Both the position numbers and the translations under genes were made by a program. The notes under the pieces are model-generated. The model saw nothing but the letters and a program-made list of their open reading frames with translations, searched no databases and was not told the origin of the DNA. A stretch of 14,703 nucleotides of DNA from Candidatus Andersenbacteria bacterium RIFCSPHIGHO2_02_FULL_45_11. Its GTDB lineage: Bacteria; Patescibacteriota; Andersenbacteria; UBA10190. This document shows, one piece after another, positions 1 to 7,624 of this stretch. The stretch spans positions 1 through 14,703 of the forward strand of contig MHHP01000036.1 in NCBI GenBank assembly GCA_001817055.1, in the 5' to 3' direction. Every line of letters begins with the position of its first letter. Position 1 is the stretch's first letter.

Positions 1-1874
1 GTGTAATACGCAGTGAGTTCTAATGCCTCTCCATGACGGTTATTGTATGCAAGGAATACTATGGTGGTGTTTTTCAGTTTCGAATCAACAGCAAGCTTAC
101 CAGTAAAGGAATTTGAGATTGGACACAAATGTTCTCCGCAAGGAGAACCAGCAAGTACAGTATCAAACTTTGTCAACGGTATTAATTCTTGAAAATACTT
201 CGCCTCGTCTCCAGGAATCGCACCATCCATGGCAAATGGAGATGTAATCTTTAATGTGGATATATCACCGTTATAGTATACCGATCCCACCAGAGCATCT
301 TTGCCGCCTCCGCGCCTATGTAAAACTCGAAACTCTCCATTGTCGGTACGGTTATTGCAATGCGCATAGACCATTGTAAAATCCACTGGAATTGACCTAG
401 CATCATACGGTACTTGATTATCATGAAGAGGTTGCCGTATAGTCATGACCGCAAAGAGACCGCCACGAGTACCCGCGACACTCCCTACTTGGATACCTTC
501 GTTCGCACGTACATTGTGATATATCCCCGCAAACAACGCTCCACTTATTGCAATGCACACCAGCAACACCGGTTTTCGTATACGAATCCAAACAACAAGC
601 GCAATACCCATACTAAGAATTGCCAAAATTATGGCGATCCGCCCCGCTGCATAGCTCTTGTCTTGTTTTGGTGCTTCTACTGGTGATGGGGTTGCCGTAT
701 TTTGACTAGAACCCGTAAATGCAACACCGTATTCATCCAGAACCTTACCGGCATCATCTTTTAATATAAGATGCGCAGACGGCTGCGAAAGTGCGGTGTT
801 TAGTGGAATATCCAACGTCAGCACAGACATCCCCACTGAGTCCAGTAGAGTTTGGTTACTTGTTACAACTCCAACCTCTTTATTGCTATCGAGTATTGAC
901 GCTGTGAGCGTTGCGGTTACAGAAGTCTCCCTATCCGCAGGACCAACAATGCCAACCTCAAGCAACGCTTTTGTATCAACCAAGTTTTTTAGATGTGCAA
1001 AAACAATCTTCCCAGATGCGCCTTTCACCACCCACCTAAATTCAGCAATAGAAGAAATCGGCGCTCCGCTATCCGAAGCCAAGCGGAGCATAGAATAGTA
1101 TGCAGTCGGAATAGACATTGTGCGTATCTTCATCTCCCCTTCTTTTGTTTCATTCGGCTGCAATGAAACTGCGTCACTTGTTGTGGTACCGGCAACCTTG
1201 CCCCCTATATCAAATATGTACGAAGTAAGGACCGGTGTTGCGATAATGCTCTTTGCAGTTGGGTTGTGAATGGTGTATCCAATACGAATATCGCTATTCG
1301 GATCAACATTAACTCCGTTTAACGAGGGTACGCCTTTTGGAAAACTTGAAGTCAATACAAGCCCTGAATCCACCGTCAAAAATTGAACGTCCGAATTACC
1401 GAATTCGATGGGAATATTGTCCCATGTAAGCATTTGCCCTTGAGAAGTAAACGTCTGCACTCGAAGTCGATATGTATGCAACGGCAATGCAATAGGGGAA
1501 AATACAAACGGTATTGTTTTTTCTTCGTTTGGCAAAAGAGTAATGGTGTCCGGAAGAATTGTTCTATCTAATAAACGAGCGGTGTCTTGCACAACAGTAT
1601 TTGGCTCTACTGTGGGCTCTGGTTCATACAAAGCTACCTGAGCATGAAGATCACCAAAGCTATTTGAAGACTTGTTTTTTATAACGAATGTGCCCTGGAT
1701 TGTGTCTACTGTTTTTGATGTAACAGTAATATCTCCAATTGCCAGATTGTCATTAACCCAAATACCAGGTTGATCTCCTTCTATTTCAAGAGATGATTGA
1801 GCAGAGCTTGTAAGAGGCGTTAGGGCTAGAAGCAACGATATGAGAAATGAGTATATCTTTTGTGTTGGTATCAT
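1..1874 (-). CDS. Exported membrane-anchored beta-sandwich protein, partial (C-terminus beyond window)
   Basis: The minus-strand frame is open without a stop from the ATG at 1874 to the window edge (624 codons), so the C-terminus is missing. Residues 1-25 form a signal peptide (basic start, hydrophobic FLISLLLALTPL, then SSAQ). Residues about 28-385 look like three successive beta-sandwich segments that align by eye, domain for domain, with the upstream 423-aa protein. A Pro-rich spacer (TPSPVEAPKQ) precedes two hydrophobic helices, about 407-427 and 433-450, separated by the basic RIRKP. A further soluble region follows from about 455, with a PCGEHLCP cysteine pair. The ATG overlaps the upstream TGA stop (ATGA), which suggests translational coupling. 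The role is unknown; a surface or envelope protein is inferred from the signal peptide and anchor. I do not recognise a named family. Confidence is high that it is a gene and low on function. Confidence 0.85.
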   Translation of the reverse strand, partial: MIPTQKIYSFLISLLLALTPLTSSAQSSLEIEGDQPGIWVNDNLAIGDITVTSKTVDTIQGTFVIKNKSSNSFGDLHAQVALYEPEPTVEPNTVVQDTARLLDRTILPDTITLLPNEEKTIPFVFSPIALPLHTYRLRVQTFTSQGQMLTWDNIPIEFGNSDVQFLTVDSGLVLTSSFPKGVPSLNGVNVDPNSDIRIGYTIHNPTAKSIIATPVLTSYIFDIGGKVAGTTTSDAVSLQPNETKEGEMKIRTMSIPTAYYSMLRLASDSGAPISSIAEFRWVVKGASGKIVFAHLKNLVDTKALLEVGIVGPADRETSVTATLTASILDSNKEVGVVTSNQTLLDSVGMSVLTLDIPLNTALSQPSAHLILKDDAGKVLDEYGVAFTGSSQNTATPSPVEAPKQDKSYAAGRIAIILAILSMGIALVVWIRIRKPVLLVCIAISGALFAGIYHNVRANEGIQVGSVAGTRGGLFAVMTIRQPLHDNQVPYDARSIPVDFTMVYAHCNNRTDNGEFRVLHRRGGGKDALVGSVYYNGDISTLKITSPFAMDGAIPGDEAKYFQELIPLTKFDTVLAGSPCGEHLCPISNSFTGKLAVDSKLKNTTIVFLAYNNRHGEALELTAYY

Positions 1875-3142
1875 GATTGCATTGTACCATTTCTTCGCCT
1901 CCATAGGAATATGCCGCCTCCAATTCCAATTAGTGCAACAAGCGCACCCCACCAATACGGTATCCCACAAGCATGTCTCTTTGATGGAAACGTTGTTGTA
2001 AGCGTATCGAGTATAGAGCCATCTTCTCCTGTAATTTTCATTGTAATTGACGGCGCTCCGCAGAGGTTGCGATTAAGAGGAATTGTTGCCAGACCCTGCA
2101 ACGGAATTTCGCCGATAATACTGAACGCATCAGAAGTAGTACCCACATCTCCCTTTTTATCAGAAATGGTGGCATCTAATATTCCCTTCACGGCACGTAC
2201 ACGGTCCGCCGAGCCGGCGATTGTAAAATCAGCTGTTACTTCTCCACCTTTCCTATACGAAATATCGCGTAATAGTACGGATACCACCGAGGCGGATACT
2301 CCGTATACAACATATCTGTATTCTGCAATTCCCGACATACGCGTAGTACCATCTACTACAGAAACCAATACCTGATATGCCCCGGGGGGTTGCTCTGCTA
2401 CAATCGGTATCATGAGCTGCTTTTTCTCGCCCGGCTGCAATGCAATCGATTTTCCATATACTACATCCTCCCCTTGCCCCACATAGAGGCTTTTTTTTGT
2501 TGCAATACGTATAGTACCCGACATAGGGACGGTTCCTATATTCGTAACCGTAGCGCGAAGCTTAATAGATGCTTTAGGATGTACATTTGGTCCTGAACGA
2601 GCTGCCCAAGAAGAATTGTTTTCTTTGGTTATAGGGTCCACGGCACGCACGTCTATACTGTCAGCTTCTATCATGCCATACGGCGCTGGTGATATTTCAG
2701 ATATATGAATTGAAGTGTCAAGCCACCCCATTTGGCGATCGTTACTTGTTTTTAATCTGACACGCAAACGATACTCCCCTTTTGGAACGCCTGGCAGTAT
2801 ATAGGTGAATGCAATCTTTTTTTTCTGACCCGCAGACAATCCGATCGGGTCTTGTGGAGGAATCACCCGATCATAAAATATAGGGTCATCGGCATACAAT
2901 ACATTTACTTCATGGCCTGCAATGGGCTGAATTAATTGCAGCTCGTACAGTATATTACCTACGGATCGATCCTCAGTATTGTGGATGGTAAAAAAGCCGT
3001 GTACTGTTTTGCCCTCTGGTGTTGCCTTAATGTCCGTCACAGAGATAATCGGCAAGGGGTTTATACGATACGCAATGGGCGACGCCTCTTGTGCAAGCGC
3101 AGCTACAGGGATCAATAATGCAAATAACGCTAAACGTCTCAT
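1871..3142 (-). CDS. Exported protein with three beta-sandwich domains and a C-terminal membrane anchor
   Basis: This 423-aa protein starts with a signal peptide (MRRLALFALLIPVAALAQ). Three beta-rich segments follow, roughly residues 25-150, 165-280 and 283-385, resembling CARDB/NEW3-like Ig-type folds of surface proteins. At the C-terminus a hydrophobic helix (about 396-413) is followed by RRR, the usual stop-transfer arrangement, so most of the protein should lie outside the cell. Cys361 and Cys392 could form a disulfide near the membrane. The start is supported by GGAG at 3150-3153, 7 nt before the ATG. The gene overlaps the next one by 4 bp (ATGA), and the two proteins are paralogues: the motif around SLQPxExK, the YRLRV strand and a V-V-x-G domain end recur in both. 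Function is unknown; an adhesin, a surface scaffold or part of a secretion machine are all possible. Confidence 0.85.
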   Translation of the reverse strand: MRRLALFALLIPVAALAQEASPIAYRINPLPIISVTDIKATPEGKTVHGFFTIHNTEDRSVGNILYELQLIQPIAGHEVNVLYADDPIFYDRVIPPQDPIGLSAGQKKKIAFTYILPGVPKGEYRLRVRLKTSNDRQMGWLDTSIHISEISPAPYGMIEADSIDVRAVDPITKENNSSWAARSGPNVHPKASIKLRATVTNIGTVPMSGTIRIATKKSLYVGQGEDVVYGKSIALQPGEKKQLMIPIVAEQPPGAYQVLVSVVDGTTRMSGIAEYRYVVYGVSASVVSVLLRDISYRKGGEVTADFTIAGSADRVRAVKGILDATISDKKGDVGTTSDAFSIIGEIPLQGLATIPLNRNLCGAPSITMKITGEDGSILDTLTTTFPSKRHACGIPYWWGALVALIGIGGGIFLWRRRNGTMQS

Positions 3143-3179
3143 ATCTCAACTCCATGATATCAGGTACGCTCGCAACAAC

Positions 3180-3210
3180 AAAACCCGCCTTATGTGGCGG
3201 GTTTTGTTTT
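3180..3210 (-). terminator. Rho-independent terminator after the DUF11 surface-protein gene
   Basis: A 10-bp perfect stem (AAAACCCGCC at 3180-3189 with GGCGGGTTTT at 3196-3205) encloses a 6-nt loop. In minus-strand sense the stem ends in TTTT and continues GTTGTTG. It lies 24 nt after the stop of the 3229-4398 gene and before the 423-aa gene. The plus-strand side also ends in TTTTGTTTT, so it could work in both directions. If it is efficient, the 423-aa gene needs its own promoter in the short stretch between. Confidence 0.8.
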
Positions 3211-3228
3211 ACATCTATGCAGTTGTCT

Positions 3229-4398
3229 TTACCCAAGTACGCTTTTGCGCACTATCCATGCCAACCCAGAACCTCCGAATATAGTAGATACTGCGACCGC
3301 TAATGGCATTCCGCTGCCCGTCTTTGCAGACACAGGTACTGGCTGCGGAGCTGGAGTTACTTTAATAGTAACACCTGCAACCTTTGGAATAGTTTGCACA
3401 AGTGTATCGTCAGTAGCATTGTCGGAGAGATCGTTATCATTCGTAACAGCAGTTACTATGTTGTGTAGGTTGGTGTTGTTTGCAGTATTTGCATTCACCT
3501 TCACATTGATAATAAATGTCTTACTTTCGCCCGATCCCAATTCAATACCTGTCCATGTTACTTTCTTGTCTGATACTGCTCCACCCTGCCCTACACTTTG
3601 GATAGTGAGGTTAGACGGTAAGGTGTCTGTAATATCCAGATCATGGAAGTCTATCTCCCCTGTGTTTTCTACAAGAATTTCATAGGTAGACGTATTGCCC
3701 GGGCGCAGCAATGTTTTATGATCTGTTTTAGAGATCTGCAATCCTTTCTCTTTAATCTTCACTTCGGGGGTAGGGGTTGGGTTAGGAGTTGTTGTAGGGG
3801 TTGGGGTTGCTGTAGGAATAGGTGATGTCGTGGGGGTAGGGGTTGGAGACGCAGATGGCGTCGGTGACGGTGCAGGGGTTTGCTTCGGTCCAACAAAGTG
3901 TAACCATGTATAATCAAGTCGTAATGATCGTTTATAATCAACAGGATCTTCAAGATACTTCCACTTTGCTACTGTCTTCAGCGTTGTTGAAGATTTTGGT
4001 GCACCGGTAAGCGTAAGATCGCCCGAGAGCGCAACTACCCTTCGTGCTTCTGCGGAAGTAAACGTTTCCGTATTTGATTTTATTTTTTTCCATGTAGTCG
4101 CTCCATCGTTTTCGAATGTATACTTTCCAGGAGTGCCCGGTACGTAGAGACTGATTATTCCCGCAACAGCACCGTTACCACAATTTACCCACGTATATTC
4201 CGAGCTGTAGTGGACAGTTGATGGGCTTGCAATAGTGGAATTGTGAACCGGAGATGAAACAATAAGAGCTGTGGAATTGTTTCCAGTATCATTAAATACA
4301 TATTGAAATCCGTTCGCATGCGCAACCGGAGCAATACCAATCAACAGCAGGAATATTCCTGCTGATATACTGACGCTATGTCTCAATAAATGATACAT
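3229..4398 (-). CDS. Cell-surface protein with DUF11 domain, Pro/Thr linker and KTG-type C-terminal anchor
   Basis: This is a 389-aa exported protein. Residues 1-29 are a signal peptide (hydrophobic ISAGIFLLLIGIAP, cleavage near AHA-NG). Residues 30-170 form a beta-rich, Asn/Ser/Thr-rich domain I do not recognise. Residues 172-212 are a low-complexity spacer of repeated Pro-Thr/Ser, typical of wall-spanning stalks. Residues about 218-338 match the DUF11 (conserved repeat 01) pattern: LxPGxxxTYxIxVxNTG, DxLPSNL, the W-x-G strand and an N-x-V-x-AxTND end. The C-terminus has A-K-T-G (358-361), a hydrophobic helix (364-383) and R-K, which resembles a degenerate LPXTG-type sorting signal. Its promoter is near consensus, the ATG lacks a Shine-Dalgarno sequence, and a terminator follows. 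It probably displays the N-terminal domain at the surface; the ligand is unknown. Confidence 0.88.
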   Translation of the reverse strand: MYHLLRHSVSISAGIFLLLIGIAPVAHANGFQYVFNDTGNNSTALIVSSPVHNSTIASPSTVHYSSEYTWVNCGNGAVAGIISLYVPGTPGKYTFENDGATTWKKIKSNTETFTSAEARRVVALSGDLTLTGAPKSSTTLKTVAKWKYLEDPVDYKRSLRLDYTWLHFVGPKQTPAPSPTPSASPTPTPTTSPIPTATPTPTTTPNPTPTPEVKIKEKGLQISKTDHKTLLRPGNTSTYEILVENTGEIDFHDLDITDTLPSNLTIQSVGQGGAVSDKKVTWTGIELGSGESKTFIINVKVNANTANNTNLHNIVTAVTNDNDLSDNATDDTLVQTIPKVAGVTIKVTPAPQPVPVSAKTGSGMPLAVAVSTIFGGSGLAWIVRKSVLG

Positions 4399-4427
4399 TT
4401 ATAGTAAGTGGTTAATGAATAAATAAC

Positions 4428-4460
4428 CTTGTATCATACTACAAGAAATATTTCTGTCAA
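4428..4460 (-). promoter_or_regulatory. Sigma70-type promoter of the DUF11 gene with an inverted repeat over the -10
   Basis: In minus-strand sense, TTGACA (4460-4455) lies 16 nt before TATGAT (4438-4433), giving a predicted start near 4426 and a leader of about 28 nt. An inverted repeat with 6-bp arms, CTTGTA and TACAAG (4440-4445 and 4428-4433), separated by 6 nt, sits over the -10. It is a plausible operator, but no regulator is identified. The promoter call is strong; the operator call is inference. Confidence 0.75.
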
Positions 4461-4520
4461 TAGGCAAATGCAGGCTTTTGCGTATTCCTTATATACAACA
4501 GTATTTATCGACTCTACTAA

Positions 4521-4555
4521 GTAAAATATGCCTGGGTAGAATCCTGCCCTCCAGG
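4521..4555 (-). terminator. Weak candidate terminator after the propeller-protein gene
   Basis: Immediately after the stop at 4557, CCTGG and CCAGG (4531-4535 and 4551-4555) pair, and an inner 4-bp stem (GTAG at 4536-4539 with CTGC at 4544-4547) can form with a small bulge. In minus-strand sense the hairpin is followed by CATATTTTACTT, a moderately T-rich tract. The imperfect stem makes this uncertain. Confidence 0.4.
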
Positions 4556-4556
4556 T

Positions 4557-6041
4557 TCAGTATACCGTTTTTAATATCCACTGCGATAGAGAATCTTCCC
4601 ATTCATACATCTTTACGTTATTTGGATCCGCCCCATGCGAGAGACCACTTCTGGTCCACTGTCCTCCGCTGATACTATAGGTAGCAAGTACTTTCCATGA
4701 TGGATATATCGCATCCTGAACCGTTACTACTATTCGATGCGTATCTTCAGAAGCATTCGTATAATCAACATATACCGTGTTTGCACTGTCTGTTGTAATA
4801 ATGCGAATGGCTTTTGCTTTTGCATCCGAAGTTATCTTTTGTATCTGCGTCTGTATAAAGGCTGTGAGTACGGAATCAGAAAGCGTGGCCGTAATACCGG
4901 CAACTGCTTGATCTCGAACGGTAGCCGCTTCGTTTGCTTGCACTACATACGAAGTACTTCCGGCTAGTTTTGGCAGTACCATCTGATCCTGTACAAGCCC
5001 TGTTGCAATTTGCAGTACATACAAATGACTTTCATTCGTTCGAGGATTTGCGATGAATGCGGCTAAATCCGGGGAGCCCGTACTGTGCGCAGATTGAAAC
5101 TGCGCCTTCATGCGCGCAATGGGCCACTCTTTCGTAGTGTTGGCCATCCAGAACGTGAGGTTCTCCCCGTTTTGCACTGCGTAGAATAACGCTCCATCTT
5201 CCATCCATCGAATGTATACAACCCGCCCCTTGATCGTTTTCTGGGTTTTTGTTCCCTGCAATCCATCTTGAGCTACAACCAGCTGAGAAAATCCCGGTAT
5301 CGTGTCGTGTGTAAAAGCAATAAGCTGCCTGCCATCGCTCACGTCCATCACGCCTCGATCTACCTCATCAGCATATGCACTCCAAGAGATACGAACCGGT
5401 ACCGGAAGCGCGGTACTACCAGAGAGCGGAATCACAACAAGTTCTTTCACGTTTGATTCATTCAAAAACCATAGCGCTCTCGAAGATGCATTCCAGCGCA
5501 CAGACGATGCGATATCAGATCTGCTCAAGTTTTCTGCAACAACTTGCGCACCTCCCGTTGCACTGTCATATACCCATAGCTCCGTAAGGCCCGAATCGTC
5601 GTGAATGTTATCTAGGAAATATGCCATCTTCATGCCATCAGCGCTAAGCATCATGCCTCGTGGCCGAACAAACGCACTCTCTTCTGTAATCGTGGTGGCC
5701 TTACCCCCACCATCAACTTTTTCTAGTACTCGTATTGTATTTCCATTGTCTTCGCGTTCCCGATACCGATACCACACCTTTCCATCAGAACGTGCGTCGC
5801 CTTCAACTGAAGATGGTGGCTCTTTTGTTTCGCATCCACGGCTGCCGCACACAAGGATACGGCGAGTATGCGCAGCTTCAACAACTTGAACAATCAAGGC
5901 TTCCAAGGCAGGAATTTCTCGTGTTTCTGCAGCGAGTACTTTTGGCGCTTCGTCTTTTTTAATCGTTGATTCTTGCGCAACGTATGCATACACGCCAAGT
6001 CCACATATAGCAATAAAAATAGCGATAATAAACTTGCGCAT
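4557..6041 (-). CDS. Membrane-anchored TolB-like beta-propeller protein
   Basis: This 494-aa protein has an N-terminal hydrophobic helix (about residues 4-21, after MRK) that is either a signal anchor or an uncleaved signal peptide, so the bulk should be extracytoplasmic. Residues about 85-380 contain repeated propeller-type blades of the TolB/WD40-like (PD40) kind: S-A-D-G-x-K-M-A-Y-F, then E-L-W-V-Y-D-S-A-T-G-G, V-R-W-N-A-S-S-R-A-L-W-F, and Y-I-R-W-M-E-D-G-A-L-F-Y. The last 90 residues (IRIITT, YVDYTNASE, W-K-V-L-A-T-Y-S) look like a separate small alpha/beta domain. Cys65 and Cys70 could form a disulfide. The start codon lacks a clear Shine-Dalgarno sequence. Such propellers usually bind proteins or glycans; the partner is unknown. 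It may be expressed apart from the genes downstream, since a candidate terminator and a strong promoter intervene. Confidence 0.82.
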   Translation of the reverse strand: MRKFIIAIFIAICGLGVYAYVAQESTIKKDEAPKVLAAETREIPALEALIVQVVEAAHTRRILVCGSRGCETKEPPSSVEGDARSDGKVWYRYREREDNGNTIRVLEKVDGGGKATTITEESAFVRPRGMMLSADGMKMAYFLDNIHDDSGLTELWVYDSATGGAQVVAENLSRSDIASSVRWNASSRALWFLNESNVKELVVIPLSGSTALPVPVRISWSAYADEVDRGVMDVSDGRQLIAFTHDTIPGFSQLVVAQDGLQGTKTQKTIKGRVVYIRWMEDGALFYAVQNGENLTFWMANTTKEWPIARMKAQFQSAHSTGSPDLAAFIANPRTNESHLYVLQIATGLVQDQMVLPKLAGSTSYVVQANEAATVRDQAVAGITATLSDSVLTAFIQTQIQKITSDAKAKAIRIITTDSANTVYVDYTNASEDTHRIVVTVQDAIYPSWKVLATYSISGGQWTRSGLSHGADPNNVKMYEWEDSLSQWILKTVY

Positions 6042-6096
6042 ATATCTTATGAGTTAGGGTACCATTTTTGTCCGACTTACTCTATCCTACCAATAT

Positions 6097-6168
6097 GCCA
6101 GCATAGCTTAGTGGCAAAGCACGTCATTGGTAATGACGAGACCGTGGGTCCGATTCCCACTGCTGGCT
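6097..6168 (+). tRNA. tRNA-Thr (anticodon GGT)
   Basis: A complete cloverleaf can be drawn. The acceptor stem is GCCAGCA with TGCTGGC, the D arm GCTTAGTGGCAAAGC, the anticodon stem CGTCA with TGACG around the loop TTGGTAA (anticodon GGT at 6129-6131), and the T arm GTGGG with CCCAC around TCCGATT. The discriminator base is T and CCA is not encoded (CAA follows), so the CCA end must be added by nucleotidyltransferase. It reads ACC and ACT codons. TATCCT (6083-6088) may be its -10 box, but no good -35 is visible. Confidence 0.95.
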
Positions 6169-6180
6169 CAAAATTAACGT

Positions 6181-6276
6181 TGTCATCCCGGCCTCCTATG
6201 TCATACCCCGACTTGATCGGGGTATCCACGTCGCGTGGTTCCCGGGTCACTGCCCGGGACGACACTACAGTGTCGT
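6181..6276. repeat. Cluster of four adjacent palindromes (REP-like extragenic element)
   Basis: Four hairpins follow one another: ATACCCCGA with TCGGGGTAT (6203-6211 and 6217-6225, 5-nt loop), CCACG with CGTGG (6226-6230 and 6234-6238), CCCGGG with CCCGGG (6241-6246 and 6253-6258), and ACGACAC with GTGTCGT (6259-6265 and 6270-6276) followed by TTTTC. The block is framed by TGTCATCCCGG and CCCGGGACGACA, partly inverted copies of each other. The last hairpin plus TTTT could end transcription from tRNA-Thr(GGT), and it overlaps the stop codon of the DUF1653 gene on the other strand. It resembles dispersed extragenic palindromic repeats; the copy number in the genome cannot be judged here. Confidence 0.65.
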
Positions 6277-6531
6277 TTTCACAAACCGCTGTACTGTTTT
6301 CCCTTCCCATTCAACCTCTGAATTCCATTCCGAATACGATCGTGCCCACACAGTATTACCGTGTTGCGGACTCCTATATATCACAAGTGGTTCAAGCGTA
6401 TCCTCTTTGAGGGCAAGGGCTGCCACTTCGTACTTCCCGCCTTTGTAATGCACAAACCAGTCACCCGCCCTTACAGGCAAATTAGCCAAAGCTTGTTGTG
6501 CCTGATCCTTTATTGCGTCGTCAGAAGCCAT
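6265..6531 (-). CDS. DUF1653 family small protein
   Basis: This 88-aa cytoplasmic protein matches the DUF1653 pattern: G-D-W-F-V-H-Y-K-G-G-K-Y-E-V (residues 23-36), then a stretch close to A-x-E-D-T-L-E-P-L-V-I-Y-R-S, then V-W-A-R and F-N/W-N-x-x-V-x-x-x-G. The family is widespread in bacteria, folds as a small beta-barrel-like domain, and has no established biochemical role. The ATG lies 3 nt after the tyrS stop, with AGGG in the overlapping stretch, so it is very probably co-transcribed and translationally coupled with tyrS. Its stop codon lies inside the last palindrome of the neighbouring repeat cluster, so the C-terminal codons may have been shaped by that element. Confidence 0.88.
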   Translation of the reverse strand: MASDDAIKDQAQQALANLPVRAGDWFVHYKGGKYEVAALALKEDTLEPLVIYRSPQHGNTVWARSYSEWNSEVEWEGKTVQRFVKTTL

Positions 6532-6534
6532 TCC

Positions 6535-7605
6535 CTATCGCTTGGCCAGCACGTCGTCCAACTCCTGCTTCATTGCTGCGATTTCCGGCTTTGCAAAATG
6601 CTCGCGAACTGGTTTCAAGAGTTTAATGAGCTCGTTTATAACAGCTGATTTTAAATCGGATGGATGCACATCGCCCTTGTGAAAGGCTTCCTCTAATTCT
6701 GAATAACTTTCAAACTGAATATCCCCTCCATATTCTGGATTGCGCTTTATATAAAAAGATTCGGTACGATTCCAAAACAATAAATGCTTTGCCCAACTCA
6801 AAACAGGATTTTTCTCAGTTTCTTTTTCCGGACAATATGCGTGTGTAATTTTTCTTTTTATAAATTCCTCACTGTCATGAATAAAAATCGCCGATTCAGG
6901 ATCTGATTTGCTCATTTTCCCGTCTGGGTTTTTCAGGCCAGGCATCAATGCATGTGATATAACAATCGGTTTCTTTTTATCGGGAAATAATTTTTTCGCA
7001 ACATCCCGCATAATCACATATACTTTTCTTTGATCCGTACCAGCATGGACGATGTCTAAATTTTGATAAAAAACATCTGCTACCTGCATAGCTGGGTACA
7101 TGAGACTCGACATTTCCACGTCATCTCCTAACTCGCGACCCATAATGTCTATACTTCTACGCATACGAGAATCTGTGGTTTTTTGCATTACCTTAACAGT
7201 TAATGCCATATATTCCATCATGTTCTTCGAATACCAATCAGTTGCTAAACGAAATTCAACCTTATCAACATCAGCGTCTACCGCAAGCAGACACGCTTTC
7301 ATCGCTTCCGTAAAGTATCCCTTACCGATTTTCGCAGCCGTTTCTTTTGTTCCATCAAGTTTATCATTAAGAGACGTATGCCAATCTGCAAGCCAGATTG
7401 TGCACTTCACCCCAAGTGCTTGGAGGTCTTTTATAACAAGAGCGCTCATAATCCCCTGGCCAATATGCACGTATCCAGAGATTTCAAAGCCAATGTAATG
7501 AGTCAATGGTTCGCCCGAAGCTAGCCGTTCCCGTAACTCATCTTCCGTAATCACCTCAGCGAGGTTTTTGATAAGGCGACTTATGATTACTTCCTTGGTA
7601 TCCAT
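6535..7605 (-). CDS. tyrS: Tyrosyl-tRNA synthetase, archaeal/eukaryotic type
   Basis: This 356-aa class I synthetase attaches tyrosine to tRNA-Tyr in the cytoplasm. The HIGH box appears as Y-V-H-I-G-Q (residues 45-50) and the KMSKS loop as G-K-M-S-K-S-D-P (229-236). Tyrosine-pocket residues of the archaeal subfamily are present: Y37 in H-Y-I-G-F-E, and Y170, Q174 and D177 in Y-P-A-M-Q-V-A-D. The G-T-D-Q-R-K motif is at 189-194. There is no C-terminal S4 RNA-binding domain, and the overall sequence follows the archaeal/eukaryotic TyrRS form rather than the usual bacterial TyrS, which is about 420 aa. The start lies only 19 nt from the 3' end of tRNA-Thr(TGT), without a Shine-Dalgarno sequence, so the gene is probably expressed from the tRNA promoter. 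The DUF1653 gene follows 3 nt after its stop. Confidence 0.93.
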   Translation of the reverse strand: MDTKEVIISRLIKNLAEVITEDELRERLASGEPLTHYIGFEISGYVHIGQGIMSALVIKDLQALGVKCTIWLADWHTSLNDKLDGTKETAAKIGKGYFTEAMKACLLAVDADVDKVEFRLATDWYSKNMMEYMALTVKVMQKTTDSRMRRSIDIMGRELGDDVEMSSLMYPAMQVADVFYQNLDIVHAGTDQRKVYVIMRDVAKKLFPDKKKPIVISHALMPGLKNPDGKMSKSDPESAIFIHDSEEFIKRKITHAYCPEKETEKNPVLSWAKHLLFWNRTESFYIKRNPEYGGDIQFESYSELEEAFHKGDVHPSDLKSAVINELIKLLKPVREHFAKPEIAAMKQELDDVLAKR

Positions 7606-7624
7606 AGATTGATAATAACAGATC

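Noticed and set aside
1860..2375. 171-codon plus-strand ORF
   Set aside because: It lies opposite the 423-aa exported protein, whose signal peptide, domains and anchor are convincing; its own translation shows no domain and is a shadow frame.
3765..3880. Repeat tract as a CRISPR or tandem-repeat array
   Set aside because: The repetition comes from Pro-Thr/Ser codons of a coding linker and has no spacer-repeat structure.
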